Shown here piece by piece: positions 25,801 through 39,290 of a DNA stretch of 64,000 nucleotides. The first letter of the stretch is position 1; each line of letters opens with the position of its first letter. Location: assembly GCF_964340395.1 (NCBI RefSeq), contig NC_135570.1:8171822-8235821 (forward strand), read 5' to 3'. Below the pieces are notes generated by a model. The model was not told the DNA's origin. It searched no databases and saw only the letters and a program-made list of their open reading frames with translations. Both the position numbers and the translations under genes were made by a program. Origin of the DNA: Glandiceps talaboti (Eukaryota; Hemichordata; Enteropneusta; Spengelidae).

Positions 25801-27134
25801 AGACAGCCTTGTAGGCGGATAGCATGACAGGCCACTTGACAAATTACTTCCCCACGTTTAAGCAAAAGAAGTTATCAACATACAACCTATTACATTTCAA
25901 GCATGTGGTGTGTATATTGTATTTTAAGATGTGTCTGCAGTATTAAAAGGCTTGCACCTTTTTCCATAAATTGGGAAATTAATTTTATAGTTTTTCTTTC
26001 AATTGGATTAAGATCTCGATTTTTTTATTACTTAAACTTAATTTGTAAATTGCTTGAAAAGAAAAATGCCTCTTTAACGTCAATGGAAATGATGAATGGA
26101 TGAATCAGAAATTCAAGAGAGGTAGTATATATTTATTCATCGGACTTAAACAAACAAACATCGACATCAACAAAAACAGTGTAAACACACTATACACCTG
26201 AAGTGCTTATCATTCGAGAAAATGAAGCTCTTTAGCAATTTTTTCCTTGATAGAATAACTTTCAAACACACAAAATAAATTTCCACCAAGTTCTTAACAT
26301 TAAAGCAATAATTAATCTTAGTCGCTCATTACCGTTACTGTGCAGAAGCATTCATTTTTGCCCAGTGATCAAATTCTATCGACATCACACAATTTGTTGA
26401 AAGCAGTCGAATGATTGTTTACATACGGGTATCAACTTAGTGTACATAGTATCCCCAATGATTAGGTGAAATTTTTAATAGGTTAAAACTAACAAAAAAT
26501 ACCGAGAAGTAAAAATTACTAGAGCTTCAATTATATTTAATTATTTGTAAAGTGATATCTAACAATAAAAACACAATTTATGATTTCAACCATTATCACG
26601 TTTCAAATATCCATACGCTAAATTTCATATTTTTGTTTTACACAAATATGTAGAGACACGAAGAACAAACACCGGATGCAATATCAAGAATTTCCAATTT
26701 TTAGTAACATTGCGTGAGAAACCAATTACGTTTGCTTGACGGAAAAGGGACACTAAATCTCTCTGTAGTCTATTTAAACTAAGAAAGAGCCAATGGCATT
26801 CTTTTGTGACGTTACAAGCCACACAAAAGATAAGGTAAAGAGTATTTGTATACCAATTCAATGTTCAGAATTATTACAAAGAGTTCTACTTGAGTTGTAG
26901 AAACGTTTCTGTTTAATTTGAAGTTTGAAAAGGCCAATTTGGACTGTCCTTTTTGTGCAGGAAGAAAAGAACTTTAACAGTTTAATATGATAGCCTAATA
27001 TTTATTCCTAGATTCGCGCTATTGATTGATTCGCTTTGATACGAATACACAGTGCAAGGGAGGATTCGATTAAATTGTACGACATCTTTTCACAGCTGTG
27101 TAGAACAGAATTCACTTAGTTCGCACCGCGGTTG
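22856..27134. other. Long non-coding stretch, no gene recognised
   Basis: AT-rich. Frames of 65-112 codons (for example 23205-23543 minus and 25451-25729 minus) show no protein family. No structured repeat was detected by eye. Confidence 0.4.
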
Positions 27135-27885
27135 CAATGTACAGTAATTGTGTGTTTCAAATGTGAACGAATGTACACTACTTGTATATTTCACAAGTGG
27201 ACTAACGTACACTACTTGTATATTTCCCATGTGGACTAATGTGACTAATGTACAGTACTTGTATTTTACATGTGGACTATGTAAAGTACTTGTATATTTA
27301 ATATCTGACTAATGTACAGTACTTGTATATTTCACATGTGACTAATGTACAGTACTTGTATATTTCATATGTGGACTAATGTAGACTACTTGTATATTTC
27401 ACATGTGGACTAATGTACACTACTTGTATATTTCACATGTGGACTAATGTACAGTACTTGTATATTTCACATGTGGACTAATGTACAGTACTTGTATATT
27501 TCCCATGTGGACTAATGTACAGTACTTGTATATTTCACATGTGACTAATGTACAGTACTTGTATATTTCATATGTGGACTAATGTACAGTACTTGTGTAT
27601 ATCATATGTGGACTAATGTAAAGTACTTGTGTATATTTCACATGTGGACTAATGTACACTACTTGTATATTCACATGTGGACTAATGTACAGTACTTGTA
27701 TATTTCACATGTGGACTAATGTACAGTACTTGTATATTTCACATGTGGACTAATGTACAGTACTTGTATATTTCACATGTGGACTAATGTACAGTACTTG
27801 TATATTTCACATGTGGACTAATGTACAGTACTTGTACATTTCACATATGACTAACGTACAGTACTAGTAGATTTCACATGTGGTC
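27135..27885. repeat. 34-bp minisatellite, about 22 copies
   Basis: The unit reads ACTTGTATATTTCACATG then TGGACTAATGTACAGT, a 34-bp period. Some units lose five or more bases (CACATGTGACTAATG), so the period slips. Most units contain the palindromic E-box CACATGTG, and variants have CATATG or CCATGTGG there. Terminal units are more diverged than internal ones. Confidence 0.95.
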
Positions 27886-28602
27886 TCATTTATCTCTAAT
27901 GATTTGTTTTCTGTCTGTTGGACATGGATATAAAACAAGACAATTGATCATCATATTGTTAAATTTATGACGCTATTAAAATGATTCAAAAACCGTAAAA
28001 TTCCAATCTTCTATTTGTTTTGTAATAATACTGTTGTCTACTTCAGTGCCATGATTTATGGCTGACAATGGTCTGAAGCTGATAAAGGATTCAATCATAA
28101 ATTTATTCTGAGCAATCCTTCAAAGTCAAGCGATTAATGTATGGTCATGTTTCATCGTAGTTCAATGGAGTCTGTAGAATTGTTGATTTAATAGACTAAT
28201 TGAGTAATTTGTTTACACACACTATATTTACTGTGATATGTATGTGATATGTATGCTGATGTCCCATTTCATGACAGATGACATAATTACCACTGCGTTG
28301 CATGGGGGAGGGGGGGGGACCTCCTCAAATTTTCAGATGGGGTTGTGCGGCCCAAGTTCAAAACATCTAAACATGTATAATCCAATAACACATTGTTAGT
28401 AATTTCCAGTCACAATCATTCGGTCAGTCACCTTTATTTTGATGCCGTGAAGGTACTTCTGTGGCATGGAGACGTTTCCCATGTTATCGACCCCATGATT
28501 AGGGAATTTTCAGATGAATCGTCGACCCACGTTTCGGAATTTTTGTCGTGAAAAAGTGACTCATTTGGGAGGTACATATCAATACATATTTCTATGCGAG
28601 AT
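27886..28602. other. Non-coding stretch with a G-run
   Basis: No gene recognised. A guanine-rich run (GGGGGAGGGGGGGGG) lies at about 28304. A 98-codon minus frame starting here continues into the next repeat and is explained by it. Confidence 0.4.
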
Positions 28603-28685
28603 TTGTGTTGAGTCAGACGATAAAATGTAGAACTGTTGGTAATATTGTTGTTGAGCCAAACGATAGAATGTAATAATGGTGGTAG
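28603..28685 (-). repeat. Diverged copies of the 43-bp unit, inverted
   Basis: On the minus strand two tandem units contain CTACATTTTATCGTCTG and TTACATTCTATCGTTTGG, the same unit as the array at 50289-50614 on the plus strand. The units also share the run of As and the AATATTAC segment that follows. This shows a dispersed repeat and not a purely local expansion. Confidence 0.7.
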
Positions 28686-29446
28686 ATCTTTTGTTTTGAC
28701 GTTCTGTTTCAGGTTTCTAGCGGCCTTCAATGGTAGAATTTATCATATTGTAACACAATATCAACGCTCTGTGCGCCCCATGACATATACGTTCACATAT
28801 TATATCTGATAGAAATGCATCTTCAAAGACCTTTGTTAAATCGGGTACTGGAGCAAATGTGCAATATAGGGCAGTAAAACAGACTCCCACTTTATCGATC
28901 ACATATACATGATAATCTGTATCCTTAGGTGAAAAGCTGTTTCCATCGATAATATCGAAATGATGGCGCCCAAAGAATTGGTGATTTCGTTGATGTGTCG
29001 GACTTTCTCAAAAGTAGCACAAGACATTGTGATAAGGGTAAATGTTTTTAAGTGTTTTTATATCGCACTTTTTAAAAACGAAAACTTAACCACAACAGGT
29101 GCGGTCATAAAAGGCATGGAGAATAGAATCAAAGTGTTATTTAAATTGTAAAATTGCTAAAGTTAGTCAGGCCGCCTCCCCCCCTTTTTGGAGGGGGGGG
29201 GGGATTTGTAACTTCTTTAAATTTCCATATATTGAAACTGACTGGAAAATGTGCTAATTAGTAATAATAAATCAACTGTTGAAGTTCATAAACTTCTGGA
29301 AGTGATTGGGATATTTAGTTGGATCATTGACAGAGTTGTAAAAGCTGAAAGGAAAGAATAATCTCCTGTCAAACGTTTTGTTTTACCACTTTGTATCAAG
29401 AATACGGAAAATCTTTTACTTGTGTGGTTGGCCTTAAAACAACGTG
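28686..29446. other. Non-coding stretch with poly-C/poly-G hairpin
   Basis: No gene recognised; frames at 28717-28902 and 28960-29151 have no family. At 29178-29203 a 7-C run and an 11-G run are separated by TTTTTGGA, which can form a C/G hairpin or, on the G strand, contribute to a quadruplex. Confidence 0.45.
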
Positions 29447-29735
29447 ATTTAACCTTTGAACTTGCAACGTGAGTTAACTTTTGAACTTATAATATGTATT
29501 GACCTTTGACATTACGAAAGTTAACCTTTGAACCTGAGACGTGAGAGAGTTAACCTTTGATCTTATGACATGATTTCACCTTTGAGCTTACAGAGTGAGT
29601 TACCCTTTTAACTCATAGTAGTTAACCTCTGAACTTATAACATGATTTCAACTTTGAACTTTCAACGTGAGTTAACTGCTGAACTTATAAATGATTTGAC
29701 ATTTGAACTTATAGCATGATTATGTACTTTTACCC
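29447..29735. repeat. 25-bp degenerate minisatellite, about 11 units
   Basis: A TAACCTTTGAACTT-like block recurs at about 29451, 29475, 29499, 29522, 29551, 29577, 29600, 29622, 29647, 29672 and 29697, mostly 23-26 bp apart, joined by ATAACATGATT or CAACGTGAGT linkers. Reverse-complemented, the block approaches AGTTCAAAGGTTA, similar to a nuclear-receptor DR1 site. Confidence 0.85.
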
Positions 29736-31321
29736 CGACTAAACGGAAGAAACATAGATCAAAAGGACAATGGGTCTGTTAACGAGTGGGCACATATGGT
29801 AAGTCACATAAACTCAAAAGAAAACAAAATCTCTTTTGTTGTTAAAAGAATACAAAGCAAGTATGAACTATCCAAACAGAACAATATCTACGTGTTGATA
29901 AACGACTATCATCAAATCTTTAATCAGACAGGATTAATATCTCCGCAAAGTTTTTATCGGTTTCGGAAAGTTGAATGTGATAAACTCGCATAACACTTAA
30001 AATTTGATTGTCGTCAAAGCTTATCAGTGATTTATCGTAAAGCCATGGTGAATATAACTATAACTCTACGGAATCTGTGAAATCCTTCGGAAATAGCACC
30101 CTTTCCCTTCTGAACAGTAAAAGTCAGCGCTGTTTACTCAAAGTTGGCAAAGAGCCAACGGAATTTTCTCCTAATATTTTTCCTTTTACTCAAGTTCATT
30201 ACCGTTCATTAATGGCCATTCATGACGATTTACAAATTCAATTTTCAGGCACGCATGAACTTGATATAATATGCCAACAAAAATATACATTGTACGTTGA
30301 CTGGCCGGCATCAGTTGACGAATTGTAATCCTTCATAAGTTGAGCAATAAAGTACATACATAAAACAAGTGTACTTAAAGTTACAGATTGAAAACTGTTC
30401 TTGTCAAGTCAACCTAGAGACTAATGGGTGTTTACTCATTCACAAACTTTCAGATTTCCAGATATTCATTTGACAGGACCTCTCTGAGAATTTAATTATT
30501 TTGTAAGACCTCTACAGACGATAAATTAATGTCATGTCAAACGTACCAGCAATACACGACTTATACTAATTTATTTCTTTTTTGTGTGTGTATGTCATTC
30601 ATCCATCTACATCGACGGACGTAGAGCAATTGCTCAAAGCGTTGTACAGTTAATACCCCCGGCACGGTTCTATAACGGCACAACGGCATATACACTTCCT
30701 CATCAACTCCCTGGGAAGCATACAATCCATTTTAACTTCTGATAACACATGGGAATAAAATATTCACATAGCAACCTCTATTGTACTAAATTCCTCAATT
30801 GTACAGCTGGGTTGAATGAGGAACAATCGTGGTTCAAACCTTGCGAAAGGGTATTAAGCGACCTGCCGATTACGTTATTTCCCCGCCTTAAATTTGACAT
30901 TATTTACACGGCAAATATGTATGCTTGGCTGAAAACTGATATTATAAGTGGACATCCTTCAAATAACTAAGCTACTGTCGGTGTACAGCTATCAATATGA
31001 CTACATGAATATTAGAAAGTTTCCAGAATGTTGGAGTATGTGAAATATCGTCTTTTGGTGATATTCAAAGCTATCTAACAATAATGGCAAGAAAACCCAC
31101 ACTGCGTCGCACATCTGTTTCTTTTGATAAAAGAGACGAATTCAATATTTTGCTATAAAATGGTGTCATGTTGCTGAAAGCTTTCTTATCGGTTTAAGTG
31201 TAGGGAACGAAGAAACGACACCCAGTCTCTCGTGAATGTGAACATGACTCATTTACTAACGCTAACAATTTCCCCACCTGAATCAATTCCAGGGATCTGA
31301 CAGATGTGACGTAATTTAAAT
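29736..31321. other. Non-coding stretch, nothing recognised
   Basis: Plus-strand frames at 29796-29993, 30077-30328 and 30749-30970 (65-83 codons) have no resemblance to known proteins and no clear splice context. Confidence 0.4.
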
Positions 31322-31684
31322 ATTACGAGTATGAGCCTCAGAATTAAAACCAATCTTGCAACTTTTGCTGTTACTTTGTTCAAGAAACCTCAAACCAATT
31401 CACAGTTCTAATCAAGGAACAAAATCAGGGGTCACCGTAGATTGTTTAAATAAAGGTCAAATTTCAAAATGCATTTTAGAATCCAATATGGCCGCCTATT
31501 GCCGCCGAATACAGTGTTAGCTCTATTTGGAGATAAAAGGTTGTCGATTTCTTTGAAAACACGATGGTGACCCCCCAATGGCTGTAAATACTTCAAAAGA
31601 GCTAAAAAAACAAGCTTTGATATGGCAACGTCAGGAAGGTTGATTTTCAGGGAAAATTGGTCCCCGAGGCCCAGTCTACCTTAA
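31322..31684 (-). mobile_element. Family-1 short element, copy D (inverted, near full length)
   Basis: Read on the minus strand it starts TTAAGGTAGACTGGGCC at 31684, has a duplicated core (GGCGGCAATAGGCGGCCATA) and includes TTGAACAAAGTAACAGCAAA. It ends near CTCATACTCGTAA. It aligns over its full length with copies A and C, which fixes the family's ends. Confidence 0.85.
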
Positions 31685-33299
31685 GAGTAATATCGGTCAT
31701 TGTAAGCTTTTAGTTTTGGGAATTTCGATAAAGAGACGCATCAATTTGGGAGTCAAAAGAATACGTCCTGTTTACTTTAAAAGATGGTAAATCTGCCAGA
31801 AATGATGGATGTATGGTGACGTTATCTGCAAACAGGTTAATCATGTCAATAAGTACAGAGCGAAGCAGATCTCTGACTAATTGGATAGAGTATGTATATA
31901 TATGAGAGCAAATTTAACGACACAGTTTATGTCGTCTCTTCTCTTTCATTGTGTTGCTGTTCAGATCTATAGGGATGGCAGTAGTTTTGAAATGAATTCC
32001 GAGAAGTTTGTTGGGGGAATAATTACAATTCTGATCGCATCCGGTTATAATTCACCATTTGATGGAATTCAACCAAATTTGATTTACTCTTCCATCCCAT
32101 AATATCCTAATCGATGATGAATACTTGAGCCAGCATTCACAAAGTTGCTTGAAGTATGTATTTTTTAGGGAAATCATACGTCGTTGCAATTGTAAACTGC
32201 TACTGCTAACATATAATATTGTCACTATATGCACAGGGTAATTTGTTTCATCCTTGCTTACTAGTGCATCGCAGTATTAGTAGAAATGTTTGTTTGTTAG
32301 TCTTTTCAATATTCTGGATATTCAAATACAACAATCAAAGTAAAATTTGAAAAAAATCCGATGTAGTCCATAATCAAAATATTTCGTTGTTTTTGGAATG
32401 AAACAAGTTTGGAAAATTATTGCCAAGGTTACCTGTTATTACTCGATTCATTGTGGCTATTGTATTTTGTGTATTACTGGAAATGCATACCTAGTCTACA
32501 CACGGTCCGTTATTTTTGAGGCATGTCTCGGAGTTGGACGAAAATGTAGGTGAAATAAACAGTTGTCTGGCGAAAAAATTGGTCTTGAACAAAAGAATGA
32601 TCCTATGTAGTTCTTGGATTGAAGCATGAGCTTTGAAGAACGCGATCGTTTTAAATGTACGCCATGTGTCATAAATTCTGCTTTCAGAGTATGAATACGT
32701 AATCATACAAATCCAAGGTCAAAGTCACCGTCAAAGTCACACACATTTATTGCACACACACACTTACCAAGGATTACCCATAGCACGTCCTTTAAGTAAA
32801 GCACTACGGATAATTCCTACTTGATGTAAGCACTTCGCACTATAAACGTGTGACTTGTCACACAAATTACTCGTGAATTTAAGTTGGCAAGAGCACAGGT
32901 GTTTTTTCACATCAATAATACCTCAACATTAACAGTTAATTGGTCTCCAAGGCAACCTCACGTAGAATAATTGTAACATGATTATAAATACTTGTGTTTG
33001 TACAATGTGCATTTTCATAGTGTTTATTCCATGAAAGAAACAATATTGAATTCGCCGAGATTGAATTACAAATGCTCTTTTTAGTGTGAAGGGGCCATTA
33101 TGAAATATCATAAATCATTTATGTAAATTTGACCTTCATTTGGTATATTTCAGTCTGATGGATGGATTTTGTACAAGTTAGCGTTTTCATAACTACTACT
33201 TCAGAAATAATCTAAACCTTTCAAACTTAGTATTTACTTCAAATGTACATAGATCAAAAGTAGTATTGTAATGGTATTGTAGAGTGTGTGTTTGTTTGC
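31685..33299. other. Non-coding stretch, nothing recognised
   Basis: AT-rich. Frames at 31881-32102 (plus) and 32491-32706 (minus) show no family similarity. Confidence 0.4.
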
Positions 33300-33344
33300 G
33301 AGAGAGAGAGAAAGAGAAAGAAAGAAAGAAAGAAAGAAAGAAAT
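33300..33344. repeat. (GA)n / (GAAA)n microsatellite
   Basis: Seven GA units followed by GAAA units. It is the first part of a purine-rich plus strand that extends to 33775. Confidence 0.9.
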
Positions 33345-33612
33345 ATAGTTAAGTGGCAAAACGAGTTGGACAGAGAATGCACTGACAAAGACAAAAACAC
33401 AGAAAAAGACAGTGAGCAGTTTTAGGAAAACAACGGGGGGAAAGACAAAACGAAGAGAAATACAAACAGACGAAGAAGAGAAGTGAATAATAGAGGGACA
33501 GTGAGAGGACAGAAAAATCGAGAACTGGGACATACTAAAAGGGGGAGGCTATGAGGATAAGTAAATGAGGAGGAGGAGGAAGAGGAAGCGGAGAGAGGGA
33601 GACGGAGAGGGA

Positions 33613-35360
<1,748 letters not shown>

Positions 35361-35559
35361 TATGTATGTATGTATGTATGTATGTATGTATGTATGTATG
35401 TATGTATGTATGTATGTATGTATGTATGTATGTATGTGTGTGTGTGTGTATGTGTGTATGTATGTATGTATGTATGTATGTATGTATGTATGTATGTATG
35501 TATGTATGTATGTATGTGTGTGTGTGTGTGTGTGTGCGTGCGTGCGTGTGTGCGTACGT
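35361..35559. repeat. Compound (TATG)n / (TG)n microsatellite
   Basis: Two long TATG tracts separated by a short TG tract. It ends in TG and GCGT units. Confidence 0.95.
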
Positions 35560-36356
35560 AGTTTAATTCATAAAATTAAAAGTTCGAGTTTGGATTTCTT
35601 TCATATGCGGTTTACTTCAAATAATTAATTACGTCATGAACAACATACTTCTTATTAATATTCCAAGCACATTGCAATTTCTACATAATTATTCAAATTT
35701 ACATTTATTGTGGGAAAGGCAAACTAATCTCCTAAGTGATTGCGGTATTTTCAGAACGTTCTCCATAAAAAACCACCTTCAAATGCCCATGCTAATGAAA
35801 ACTCCATTTTCGATAATACAGGTACGTCTCAATTTAATTTTCAGACATTTAAGGAACTAATTTGTGATAGATAAACTTTGGTGTTAATTTAGAGTGTTGT
35901 TAACCTTTCAGGGAACCCTGCGTACATTTCAAGTCACTGAAATTAAATGCGCAAGTAAAATTAAATTACTCATGTGCAGGTGGACATCCAATCGGGCGAG
36001 TGCTCCCCGATGACTTGAATTTAGTGCTGCTATGTTAGACGGTAAGTGTGATCAGTACGGCTGTAATTTCAATTCATGTTAATCTAATTGGAGTAAAAAG
36101 CTTTCCATTGCGACGTGTTTGTCCTGCAAATCGATAAATTCATGGCTTTATTGAATATTAGCTATTCAGATCATGTTAGGAAAGGGCCCTCTAGGTCGTT
36201 GGTTGTTTACATACAAAAGATGTTAAATTGTGATGACGGGACAAATATTGGAATCATATCAGACAATGCGAACTGACGTAATAGCAGTGTGGTTGATAGT
36301 CTAAAAGTATATAATGGCTAACAAAGATCTGTGGTTAAAATTAATAGTATATTGTG
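35560..36356. other. Non-coding stretch, nothing recognised
   Basis: The frame at 35636-35860 (74 codons, plus) has no recognisable similarity. No repeat is apparent. Confidence 0.4.
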
Positions 36357-36556
36357 GTATGTATGTATGTATGTATGTATGTATGTATGTATGTCTGTAT
36401 GTATGTATGTATGTATGTATGTATGTATGTATGTATGTATGTATGTATGTATGTATGTATGTATGTATGTATGTATGCATGTATGCATGTATGCATGTAT
36501 GCATGTATGTATGTATGTATGTATGTATGTATGTATGTATGTATGTATGTATGTAT
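36357..36556. repeat. (GTAT)n microsatellite with GCAT block
   Basis: About 50 units, nearly all GTAT, with one GTCT and a run in which GTAT alternates with GCAT at 36475-36504. Two short TACA units follow in inverted sense. Confidence 0.95.
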
Positions 36557-37107
36557 ACTGTGTACTTACATACATACGTGCGTACACGTTCAGTTGGTAA
36601 ATCCAGGGCACCTGGAATGTATAAGCTCTGATCTAACATCATTAGCTATGTTAAGTCCACAGTTGGTGGTCATGATCCCGATACTGAAGTGTCTACACAG
36701 AGATACAAATACCTTTCGATTCGTCACTTTGCACGTACAACTATTGCTTGACATTTTGTCAGCTGTGATTTGCATCAATACACCTGATGGACAATTAACA
36801 AAAGGTTGTTGGATAAGTACTATTTCTTATCCAGGAAGCTTTTGGCAAATTCGGCAGATTTTCATGGTAACAAAAATCATTGTAGCTATATATGAGTTCA
36901 GTACTCGGTATTTTACTAGTTGATAAAGTTTTAGTGTATAAATGCTGAACAACTATCGATCCAGGTCAGCACGACGCTTAATTCTTTGTCATCATATTAT
37001 CTGAATGTCAGCTTACAGTTGCTGTAACGCAGAAACATCTTGTGATCTAAAAAAAATGTGCTTGGTCTTAAAATGATGGGCTGTCCGGTGAAAAACATGC
37101 ACAAGCG

Positions 37108-37109
<2 letters not shown>
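36557..37109. other. Non-coding stretch, nothing recognised
   Basis: The plus frame running out of the microsatellite to 36923 has no family similarity and is not supported as coding. Confidence 0.4.
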
Positions 37110-37160
<51 letters not shown>

Positions 37161-37204
37161 ACATGCACACCTTGGCACACACACAGACACACGAAACGCA
37201 CACG

Positions 37205-37236
<32 letters not shown>

Positions 37237-37302
37237 CAGACACAGACACAGACACACATGCACACCTTGGCACACACACAGACACACGAAACGCACACAC
37301 AA
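37110..37302. repeat. (CA)n microsatellite with a 95-bp internal duplication
   Basis: A CA tract that contains a non-repetitive block, GCACACCTTGGCACACAC plus ACGAAACGCACAC, occurring twice with GACACACATG starts at 37156 and 37251. A short GA tract separates them. A segmental duplication inside the array explains it. Confidence 0.9.
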
Positions 37303-37898
37303 CAACCCCCTAAAAAACGCAAAACACAATTATTCCCTTTAAAGTAGTTTTGACTATAGTCACGCATTCGCTACACTTTCGTTATTTCGAAAATAAAATC
37401 GAGATACACTTTCAATCTTATGTTTTTAACTTATAGATTAATCATAAAAAAATTGCAGTAACATTTATGTTTGGTTATATTATATGACGTAATTATGATA
37501 AAAAACGTCATTATTTACAGTATTTTTAGTTCTGATTAATTCGTGGCGGCACTTCAACCGCAAATCCAAACGTCATAACTCATTTCCATAATGTGCCTAA
37601 GGGCACGCGGTCGTTATTCTGTATACTTACACAAATTGAAAGGTCTAGATGTATCAGGTTTCTACCTCTTCAACGTATTTGTTTAATCAAACCAAAATCA
37701 CCAACAGTAGAATATCCACCCGCAAGACAATCTATCATAACATTCACAAAACATTGCCTACCAACTGTAAGTAATAAATTGACTGAATATATCGAGTGAC
37801 AACGTATTTTGAGATGCAGGCAAATTAAAGTTGACTTGTGTTGGATTGTGAACATATAGGTTTAAGCTGAGGTTTAAAACTGAAGACTTTATGTGTGC

Positions 37899-37899
<1 letters not shown>
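37303..37899. other. Non-coding stretch, nothing recognised
   Basis: The frame at 37593-37799 (68 codons, plus) is not recognised. No repeat is seen. Confidence 0.4.

Positions 37900-37972
<73 letters not shown>
37900..37972. repeat. (CTGT)n / (CT)n microsatellite
   Basis: About 12 CTGT units then about 11 CT units. Confidence 0.95.
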
Positions 37973-37977
<5 letters not shown>

Positions 37978-38009
37978 TTCCTATCTCGTGTATCAAAAGA
38001 ACATAAAGT

Positions 38010-38440
38010 ACACATCAACACAGCACAACACAGACTGCACAGCACAGCACAGCACAGTAAAGTTAAAGTAAGTATAATTTACATATACTGCAGTACAAAT
38101 AGAGCGCAGTGCAGTACAATGCAGTGCATTGCAGTACGATACAGTACAGTACGCAGTGGATTACAGTGTGGTAGAGAATACGCAGTATAATACTATGGCA
38201 TGATACATTACACTACAGTATGGTACAATACAGTGCAGTGCAGCCTGGCACAGTACAGAAAAGACCAGACCAGTATGGTACAGTGCAGCAGTACAGTACA
38301 GTACAGTACAGTACAGTGCAGTACAGTGCAGTGCAGTGCAGTGCAGTACAGTACAGTACAGTACAGTACAGTACAGTACAGTACAGTACAGTACAGTACA
38401 GTGCAGTGCAGTACAGTACAGTACAGTACAGTACAGTATA
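38010..38440. repeat. CAGTA/CAGTG pentanucleotide array with decayed left flank
   Basis: The core 38281-38440 is a nearly pure five-base repeat alternating CAGTA and CAGTG. To the left, 38010-38280 still shows scattered ACAGTACAG and GCAGT words between substitutions, a gradient of decay. The unit belongs to the same pentanucleotide class, in the opposite strand sense, as the ATTGT/ACTGT array at 54531. Confidence 0.9.
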
Positions 38441-39044
38441 GGGTGGCGATTTGTTGAGTGCTGTCCCTAAATGTAACCCTGCCTTGTCTAGGTAATCTAA
38501 ATTTAATGACAAATAATGTTATGCTTCGTCTTATAATGTTCCGTTCAATCAGTATTTGCTACCTTGTCTAGACGTTTTACTCCCAATAGGTCGAAATTAA
38601 AACTAAACACTAAAGATATGCCTTTGTTTGACCAAAACTAATATTTAGCTCACATTTCATTTAACTTCTTTTTTGGGTGTAGGTATCCGCCATCGTCAGA
38701 AAGAATCAAACGATCGACAAATACATTACTCCGTTGACGTCCGCAAGGTCATATTTGCATACCCTCTCTGTTAGCGTCCAATCGATTTGTACATTGTAAG
38801 TGCTGCCAGTCTCATTTGTATAATTAATTAACACTTCCCGTCAATCGATACGGTATGTATTTAATAAACCCGTAAAATGTTTGTAGTTGAGAGAGTAGAA
38901 TTGTAAATGCGATTTTTAAATACTTTCCGGAAAAGAGATAGAAGTACTCCATCATAGAATCATATACCTGCTACATTAAAGACAGGAAACAAGGCCGAGT
39001 GACTTCAGTGCAATAGCACACATACTTATGTACATATACCATAT
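38441..39044. other. Non-coding stretch, nothing recognised
   Basis: AT-rich with no exon-like frame or repeat. Confidence 0.4.
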
Positions 39045-39290
39045 AAACATTACACTTTGTTCAAAATGAAATAAAAACTGTAAATTGTAGTTAACAGACA
39101 TTTTAATCATATAGATGCCAAATTTAAGCCAATTTGGAATCCAATATGGCCGCCAAATACTGTCTTAACTATAAAATAGTCTGCGCCAAGATCTATGGTT
39201 GACTCAAATATAAGGTTGACAATTTCCTTGAAAACAAGACGGTTAAACACCACATTTCGTTTATGATTTCAACAAAGGACAAGGATGACA
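39045..39290 (-). mobile_element. Family-1 short element, copy E (inverted, truncated)
   Basis: On the minus strand it holds the core GGCGGCCATATTGGATTC, TTGTTTTCAAGGAAATTGTC upstream and TTGAACAAAGT downstream. The left part of the element (start with TTAAGGTAG) is missing or too diverged to see, and the right end fades near 39045. Confidence 0.7.

Noticed and set aside
27135-27885. CRISPR-like regularly spaced repeats here and at 1.0, 50.3 and 62.5 kb
   Set aside because: Repeats are directly adjacent with no unique spacers and no cas genes, and the DNA is animal. They are minisatellites.
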